A program made the position numbers and the translations under genes. A DNA stretch of 64,000 nt from Glandiceps talaboti (Eukaryota; Hemichordata; Enteropneusta; Spengelidae), in contig NC_135550.1 of the NCBI RefSeq assembly GCF_964340395.1, forward strand, positions 2,095,501-2,159,500. Reading direction: 5' to 3'. The notes under the pieces were generated by a model that was given only the letters and a program-made list of their open reading frames with translations, was not told the DNA's origin and ran no database searches. Positions 57,601-64,000 of the stretch are shown piece by piece (position 1 is the first letter of the stretch; every line of letters begins with the position of its first letter).

Positions 57601-58857
57601 TCCACTCTGACTGAGCATAGTCCATCACACCAACCAAATACACCACAATCTACTCTGACTGAGCACAGTCACACCAACCAAATACACCAGAATCTACTCT
57701 GGCTGAGCACAGTCACATCAACCAAATACACCAGAATCCACTCTGACTGAACACAGTCACACCAATCAAATACACCAGAATCTACTCTGACTGAGCACAG
57801 TCACACCAACCAAATACACCAGAATCTACTCTGGCTGAGCACAGTCACATCAACCAAATACACCAGAATCCACTCACTGAGCACAGTCACACCAACCAAA
57901 TACACCACAATCTACTCTGACTGAGCATAGTCACACCAATCAAATACACCACAATCTACTCTGACTGAGCACAGTCCATCACACTAACCAAATACACCAG
58001 AATCTACTCTGACTGAGCATAGTCACACCAACCAAGTACACCACAATCTACTCTGACTGAGCATAGTCACACCAATCAAATACACCAGAATCCACTCACT
58101 GAGCACAGTCACATCAACCAAATACACCACAATCTACTCTGACTGAGCATAGTCACACCAATCAAATACACCACAATCTACTCTGACTGAGCACAGTCCA
58201 TCACACTAACCAAATACACCAGAATCTACTCTGACTGAGCATAGTCACACCAACCAAGTACACCAGAATCCACTCACTGAGCACAGTCCATCACACCAAC
58301 CAAATACACCAGAATCTACTCTGACTGAGAACAGTCCATCACACCAACCAAATACACCACAATCTATTTGACTGAGCAAAGTCACACCAATCAAATACAC
58401 CACAATCTACTCTGACTGAGCACAGTCACACCAACCAAATACACCAGAATCTACTCTGACTGAGCACAGTCCATCACACCAACCAAATACACCAGAATCC
58501 ACTCTGACTGAGCATAGTCCATCACACCAACCAAATACACCAGAATCTACTCTGGCTGAGCACAGTCACATCAACCAAATACACCAGAATCCACTCTGAC
58601 TGAACACAGTCACACCAATCAAATACACCACAATCTACTCTGACTGAGCACAGTCACACCAACCAAATACACCAGAATCCACTCACTGAGCACAGTCACA
58701 CCAACCAAATACACCAGAATATACTCTGGCTGAGCACAGTCACACCAACCAAATACACCAGAATCCACTCTGACTGAGCACAGTCACACCAACCAAATAC
58801 ACCACAATCTACTCTGGCTGAGCACAGTCACATCAACCAAATACACCAGAATCCACT
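51683..58857 (+). repeat. 7.2-kb satellite of 44/48-bp units
   Basis: The core unit is cacagtcacaccaaccaaat then acaccagaatctactctgac then tgag (44 bases). Frequent variants carry an extra ccgt/ccat after cacagt (48 bases), a shortened ctcactgag (about 40), or smaller losses. About 160 units. Larger blocks are duplicated: the tgactgaagtcacactggc variant at 53081 recurs at 54391, and tctactctaactgag at 55931 recurs at 56963. Open frames here come from 48-base stretches and are not genes. Confidence 0.97.
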
Positions 58858-58895
58858 AAGTGGTAGACCATTCGATATCCTCAAACTCAAACATT

Positions 58896-59462
58896 CAGAT
58901 AGACCGGTCAGTTTCTCCAGCTTGGGGTGATGGGAGGGGGGGGGGGGCGTGTCAGTGTTTTTTCTTCCATTGGGCCGACAAAAAGTCACTGAACCCCGTG
59001 AATAAAGTTTCATAGCATCTGACAGTAAACTGTAGAGGGAAGAGCTTTGAGACTGGGATATGTCCACCTGTGTAAGTGTGTGTGTGAATGGGGGGGGGGG
59101 GATTCTAGGTGGTCTCCCCCTAGAAGCCCTGGAGGATTTTTACTTCTACAGGCAATGTTTAGGCTAATCACAGACACTTTCAAACAATAATTTGCAAGCT
59201 TTACAAGACAGCTCTAACATGTAAAAAGCACCTACGTGAGGTTGAAACATTTTTTAAATAAAGTTTCATAGCATCTTGACAGTAACAGGTGGAGGAAAGA
59301 AATTTGATTTGAGACTGGAACACGGGGTCTCCCCCTAGAAGCCCTGGAGGTTTCTTACTTCTAAATGCAATGTTTAGGCTATTCACAGACAATTTCAGAC
59401 AATAATTTGCAAGCTTTACAAGACAGCTCTTACATATAAAAAGCAACTACATAAGGTTAAAA
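58896..59462 (+). mobile_element. Family D repeat, copy 1 (one terminus only)
   Basis: Starts tagaccggtcagtttctcc, followed by a poly-G run and caaaaagtcactgaacccc, then two ~220-base internal units (atagcatcttgacagtaa, ctccccctagaagccctgg, caagctttacaagacagctc). No inverted right terminus is found, so it is truncated or diverged. Confidence 0.75.
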
Positions 59463-60244
59463 CATGTGTTAAAAGTGGTGTGATGACGCAATTTTCTTTT
59501 AATTGTTCATGATTAGTTCTGCAGCTGTCTTCCCTGAAGTAGCAATTAATGTAGGGAGAGTTATTTTGTGTTTTCCCTTGGAGCTGCAGTGTGCATTGGC
59601 TGGACAAACACGAGAAAAAAAGATCGAAGTGGGGTATTAAGTGATTCACAATAACCAGAAACGATTTTTTTTCTTGGCCATAAAAACTCCTACCGTGAGA
59701 TCTATGCTACAACTTTCTATAGAAGCTTCACATTATTACATGTTACGGTTGGCTGTAAGATCGCATCTGCAGGCAATCATGCATGCTGGAGAATTTGCCT
59801 ACATAACTTCATATGATCTCTTCACTATTTCAAAATTGAAAATTTTGTTTTTACTTCTTTCCATACTCCCGCGTCCTAACAGCATAGGAAGTTGCCGGTG
59901 AAAAATTTGCTAATTCCGGGAAATTCTATTGGCATTCAGCAGGTGACATTCTAAATTTACTAGTATATATAATAAACCGTGAAATTTCACAAATATCGGC
60001 GATCACAAAGTTACCGTATGTAACAACACCGCCGTAGTTGTCAGTGTTGTTGCTAAAGCAAAATACGCGGAGATGTTACAAAATCACTTAACTATTATTT
60101 CGTCATATTTAAATTTACAAATATCTAATTAATATTTTTCTCCCAGTGCTCAGTACAAACTATATGACATTTTCCACGAAAGCTGGGTGTTTTTTAAATG
60201 AAAATACGGTACGTCTGTGGAGCAAACAAGTGTCTCAGATATCG

Positions 60245-60440
60245 GACACTAGCCCAAGCTACACGACACTGAAAATCCTACCTGAGGTAGGATTCAGGAT
60301 AGTTTGAAGCGCGTGTAGACGCAAACGCGTCCTGAACCTGTTGTGAAACCGTCCTGACTTAGGACACCTTTGAGAGAGGTTTCCTGAAACCCTCCTGACT
60401 TCGTCCTGTCACAGGGCATTTAAGTCAGGACGGTCATTTC
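60245..60440. repeat. GTCCTGA-rich block with palindromes
   Basis: aatcctacctgaggtaggatt has ten-base arms around one base, and gtcctgacttaggac is a second inverted pair. gtcctga/tcctgaa occurs about seven times in 180 bases. Clustered short repeats like these are typical of sub-terminal regions of DNA transposons, but no opposite end is visible. Confidence 0.5.
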
Positions 60441-60515
60441 GCATATAGGAAAACATATAGCAATTTTTGCTTTTGATAATGATTTGTAAGTACTCTCTTG
60501 TTGATGTTTGTCAGT

Positions 60516-60517
60516 AT

Positions 60518-60600
<83 letters not shown>

Positions 60601-60718
60601 TTTGTTTGTTTGTTTGTTTGGTTGTTTGTTTGTTTGTTTGTTTGTTTGTGTGTTTGTTTGTTTGTTTGTTTATTTATTTATTTATTTGTTTGTTTGTTTG
60701 TTTGTTTGTTTGTTTGTT
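60516..60718 (+). repeat. Compound (TTTA)n(TTTG)n microsatellite
   Basis: About 22 tttA units then mostly tttG units with a short return to tttA (60667-60686). Repeated transition changes A to G in every unit of a block point to expansion after a single change. Leu/Phe/Tyr/Cys/Val open frames across it are artefacts. Confidence 0.97.
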
Positions 60719-62443
60719 AATTCATTTATTTATTGTTTATTTGTTTATACTTGCAGATGTCCAATCGATGATATGATTATTTTGGGCAACGTGGTCTGTG
60801 ATTGCTGACTTGGGTGACGGATCAACAAGTCCCAATTTCAACTTGTCCCACTCCACTCGCCCCAATTTCAACTCGCCCCATTTTCAACTCGCCCCAACTC
60901 TTTACAATATAAGTTACCTGTGCATATATGAAAATCGAAGTTAGTAGTACTCAGCATTGGAAGTATAACTCAGTTGGAGGGTCTATGCATGGAAGTATAA
61001 CTCTTATATACTTTCATGGTCTATGGTACTTCGTATCCACTATGTAAGTACCAATTGCGCTGTAAACAGGGTATACAGTACATACTACAATACTCAGTTG
61101 CGTTAACTTGGGAGAGGAGACACTTCTAGTACTCATCTTTCCAAAACCCGTACGCAGAAGTCGCAAGCGTGTCAGTCACTAATATTCTCTCTTGTTATTA
61201 TTTCGGTTGTAAACACAGTAAGTCCTAGTGTGAAAAGTGATATTCCATGACTGAGGAAAGTTGTAATCAAGACTGTTGGATATTTGTATATAAGTGCTAG
61301 ATCTAGCAAAAACTTAGCCAAAACCCTACATCTGCCACGTTTCGACTACGTACGTAAAATCATGTAAATTGTTCGGTCCCCGTACTTCGAGTCCATGTAT
61401 CGTTTAGATTTATAAACTTGACGTTTAGGGACCGGTCAGTTTCTCCAGCCTAGGGGGGGGGGGGGTGGATTCTTAAATCGGACCGACAAAAAGTCACTGA
61501 CCCCCCCCCCCCCCATCTGTAAAACCAAAAACAGGCTGACCTCCCCTATCACTTAATTCTAAAACATGATGACAACCCCCCCCCCCCCCCCATATATAAT
61601 ATTCACATGACAGGTATTTTTGATCGTGACTCAGTGTGGACTGCTTGACTGTCTTGCATATACTTTATAAGATCCCGGGTTAGCACTATCATATTTATAA
61701 TTATTGACTACACAGGGTAAATATATTTGAAAAGGAGTTTAATAGCATCTTGACAGTGAAAGGTAGGGGAAAGCTTGAGCAGGGAATATGTACATCTCTT
61801 ATAGGGGGTCCTCCTAGAAGCCCTGGAGGTTTTTTACTCTGAAAAGTCAATTTTGAGACTATTCAGGCCCTTTCAGACAACAATTTCCAAGCTTTACAAG
61901 ACAACACCAACATGTAAAAAGCAACTACATAGGGTTGAAATACTTTTGAAATCTAGTTCGATAGCATCTTGACAGTAAAAGGTAGGGGAAGAGCTTGAGA
62001 CTGGGATGTGTACATCATAATGTGGGGGGGGGGGGTCATAGGGGGTCTCCCCCTAGAAACCCTGGAGGATTTTTACTCTGAAAAGTCAATTTTGAGACTA
62101 TTCAGGCCCTTTCAGACAACAATTTCCAAGCTTTACAAGACAGCACCAACATGTAAAAAGCAACTACATAGGGTTGAAATACTTTTGAAATATACCAGTA
62201 CTTTGATAGCATCTTGACAGTAAGAGGGGGAGAGCTTGAGACTGGGATATGTCCACCTCGTTGGGGTCCAAGGGGGTCTCCCTCTAGAAGCCCTGGAGAA
62301 ATTTTACTCTTAAGGCCAATATTTAGGCTATTCAGACCCTTTCAAGCAATAACTCAATCCATGCATTACAAGACAGCACCATCAAGTATCAGAAACTATT
62401 CTTTATAACTTACATAGGGTTGAAATATGTTCTTAAACAGTTA

Positions 62444-62445
<2 letters not shown>

Positions 62446-62523
<78 letters not shown>
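62446..62523 (+). repeat. (AAT)n microsatellite, the tail of the LINE
   Basis: About 26 aat units, directly next to the LINE 3' end on the minus strand, so it originates from the element's tail repeat. Confidence 0.95.
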
Positions 62524-62524
<1 letters not shown>

Positions 62525-62731
62525 CTTTATTTAAACTCGATAGCCTCATAGGTAACAGCCTTTTTTCATGAGGGTCGAGAACAAAAAAGAACAATTAAAA
62601 TACAATGACAGAAAAGGAGACTACATACAAATTGCAAAAAAATGCAATAACGGCACAAAACGTCCAACAGACAGAATACAGACAGCAAGTGACAGAAAAA
62701 ATACGACCATACTAAAAATTTACATTGTCAT

Positions 62732-63571
62732 CTATGAAACCCTGAAAGTAATGTTTATGACACGCAATTTTGAAACTTCTAATATTAGTAATATTGCAGC
62801 CGGTAGTTGATTGTAGAGTGTAGGCGCTGCTACTCGAAATGATTCCTTAAAAACATTTGTTCTAGCAAATGGAACTAGTAACGATTGATTTGTAACTGAG
62901 CGCAAAGACCGACTAGGTCTATATGGTGAAAGTAATCGACTGATATAAGTGGGATATTGGCCATGTAATGCTTTATAAACTGAAACAACATTATTAAATT
63001 TGTAACGATAGGAGAGTGGATACCAGTTTAGCCTGATTAGCATCTCAGTGGGAGATATGCCGGCGTCGCAATTTAAAATAAGCCTCATGGAACGTTTCAG
63101 TAGACTATTTAATCGGGTGTTGTCGATCTTGCTACAGCAGCCCCATACTGCCTGACAGTAATCAAAGTGAGGTAAAATAAAGCTATTATAGTATTGCCGC
63201 CGTGCCGATTCTGGAAGGAAGCACTTTATTCGCGCCAAGAGATATAACTTAGATTTAATTTTCTTCACAATATTGTTTACATGTGAAGACCATGACAAAT
63301 CATTGTTTATGACTATTCCCAACAACTTTTCACTTAGAACATTTTCAATATCATAATCACCCAGTTTCACATTCAAGTCACTACGTGACAAGTGTGTTCG
63401 TTTCTGTCTAGTTGTAATTAGCATACATTTTGTCTTGTCAATGTTAGGGCACATTTTGTTTTCAGTACACCAATCACTAATACCACCAAGAGCACCGTTT
63501 AACTTGTACTCAAGATAAATGGCATCATTATATACAAGGCATGTAGTAAAGGTCAACACATCTAATATCAT
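62732..63571 (-). pseudogene. C-terminal reverse transcriptase fragment of a LINE
   Basis: The 279-codon frame covers the thumb and C-terminal region after the catalytic core. NIDKTKCMLITTRQKR, KLLGIVINNDLSWSSHV, YNSFILPHFDYCQAVWG and VAAPTLYNQLPAAI are signature blocks of CR1/L2/Jockey-type non-LTR retrotransposon polymerases. The YADD catalytic motif is absent because the element is truncated just there. Near the end (about 62795) the frame appears shifted: the usual RSF-type ending of these proteins continues in the next frame. It is not a functional gene. The exact clade is uncertain. Confidence 0.85.
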
Positions 63572-63861
63572 TGGTAGGGGAGATTTGGAGTTAAGGCAAT
63601 TTTAGACTACCTTGGAAAACATTTCACATCTTTAAAAGACAATATCATCTCAAATTAGAATAGGGTGAAAATATTTATGAAAAGTTTAATACCATTATGA
63701 CAGTAAAAAGGTTGTTGGTGCATCTGGTTGTTGGTTGAATGCACGAGTGACCTCCAGGCAAATCTGCAGTTTTTTGCTTCTAATAAGGCAATGTTTAGGT
63801 TATTCATAGCCTTTGATGTAATGCCCCCCCCCCAGGCCGAAGAAACTGACCGGTCCCTAAA

Positions 63862-64000
63862 GTTCTTTGCCTCTAAAGGCTGAAAAAACGCCTTGTGGAT
63901 CATATTATGGTCGAAATACTAGCATCTTTGTTTGATGAACAAAATTAAAAATGAATCCAAACATTTGTGAGAACACTGTCTCAGACAGAACTGCGACCGA
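63862..64000. other. Right edge of the window, nothing seen
   Basis: Short unique stretch after the family D terminus; no gene or repeat recognised. Confidence 0.4.

Larger units (their letters stand above)
59463..61423. other. Sequence between family D copies; no gene recognised
   Basis: Contains a tcctga-rich block with a near-perfect palindrome (60272-60294), the (TTTA)/(TTTG) microsatellite and an actcgccccaatttcaactc repeat (about 60850-60900). An 86-codon open frame at 59641-59901 has no support. Confidence 0.5.
62440..63571 (-). mobile_element. 5'-truncated CR1/L2/Jockey-type LINE with (ATT)n tail
   Basis: On the minus strand the coding remnant is followed by an untranslated tail ending gagtttaaataaagttt and a (TTA)n run (62446-62523 on +), the usual 3' end of such elements. 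The other end abuts family D sequence at about 63571, a typical 5' truncation. Confidence 0.85.
61424..63861. mobile_element. Family D repeat, copy 2, with both inverted termini
   Basis: Left end tttagggaccggtcagtttc (61424), right end gaaactgaccggtccctaaa (to 63861), each followed inward by ctccagcc/cttcggcc and a poly-G run. The interior is a set of ~220-250-base direct repeats (61735-62440 and 63571-63820) with gtctccccctagaagccctg and agactattcaggccctttc. A LINE fragment is nested at about 62440-63571. No transposase frame is seen. Confidence 0.78.

Noticed and set aside
62568-62810. 80-codon plus-strand frame
   Set aside because: Opposite strand of the LINE 3' end; shadow frame.

Overview
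This is eukaryotic, almost certainly animal, genomic DNA. It is AT-rich, has large introns with GT-AG borders, and is full of interspersed repeats, microsatellites and minisatellites. It holds one convincing protein-coding gene on the + strand: the 3' portion of a receptor tyrosine kinase of the TAM class (AXL/TYRO3/MERTK-like). Eighteen exons from 1986 to 46488 splice into one uninterrupted reading frame of 831 residues plus stop, with every splice phase agreeing. In order they encode the end of Ig domain 1, Ig domain 2, two fibronectin III domains, a transmembrane helix, a juxtamembrane segment, a complete kinase domain and a short tail. The signal peptide and the first half of Ig1 lie left of the window. 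The organism looks like an invertebrate, possibly a deuterostome such as a hemichordate, because the kinase is TAM-like but carries a KWMALES motif as in MET. The species cannot be named from sequence alone.

Layout: 1-1985 is intron ending in a 37-bp minisatellite that runs up to the first visible exon. Positions 2087-15907 are a 13.8-kb intron with several mobile-element families. Positions 15908-25026 carry the Ig2, FN3 and transmembrane exons. Positions 26831-46488 carry the juxtamembrane, kinase and tail exons, with introns dominated by tandem arrays (30 bp x ~44, 54 bp x ~11, 43 bp x ~13, 32 bp x ~13, 40 bp x 5) and transposon copies. Positions 46489-51680 are the 3' UTR and downstream repeats. 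Positions 51683-58857 are a 7.2-kb satellite of 44/48-bp units with higher-order duplications. Positions 58896-63861 hold a repeat family bounded by inverted GACCGGTCAG termini, into which a 5'-truncated LINE has inserted on the minus strand.

The mobile fraction is unusually legible. Several insertions sit inside copies of other repeats, so another copy in the window supplies the empty site. These are a 1.16-kb hAT-like element inside a CACAA array, a 0.48-kb hAT-like element inside a family A repeat, a 1.44-kb element with ~70-bp terminal inverted repeats inside a family B repeat, and a 0.5-kb MITE inside a family C repeat. Family B recurs eight times, carries a hairpin and a GTCT/GT microsatellite at a fixed place, and contains ~115-bp sub-repeats. 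Most long open frames outside the receptor gene come from tandem repeats whose period is a multiple of three and are not genes.
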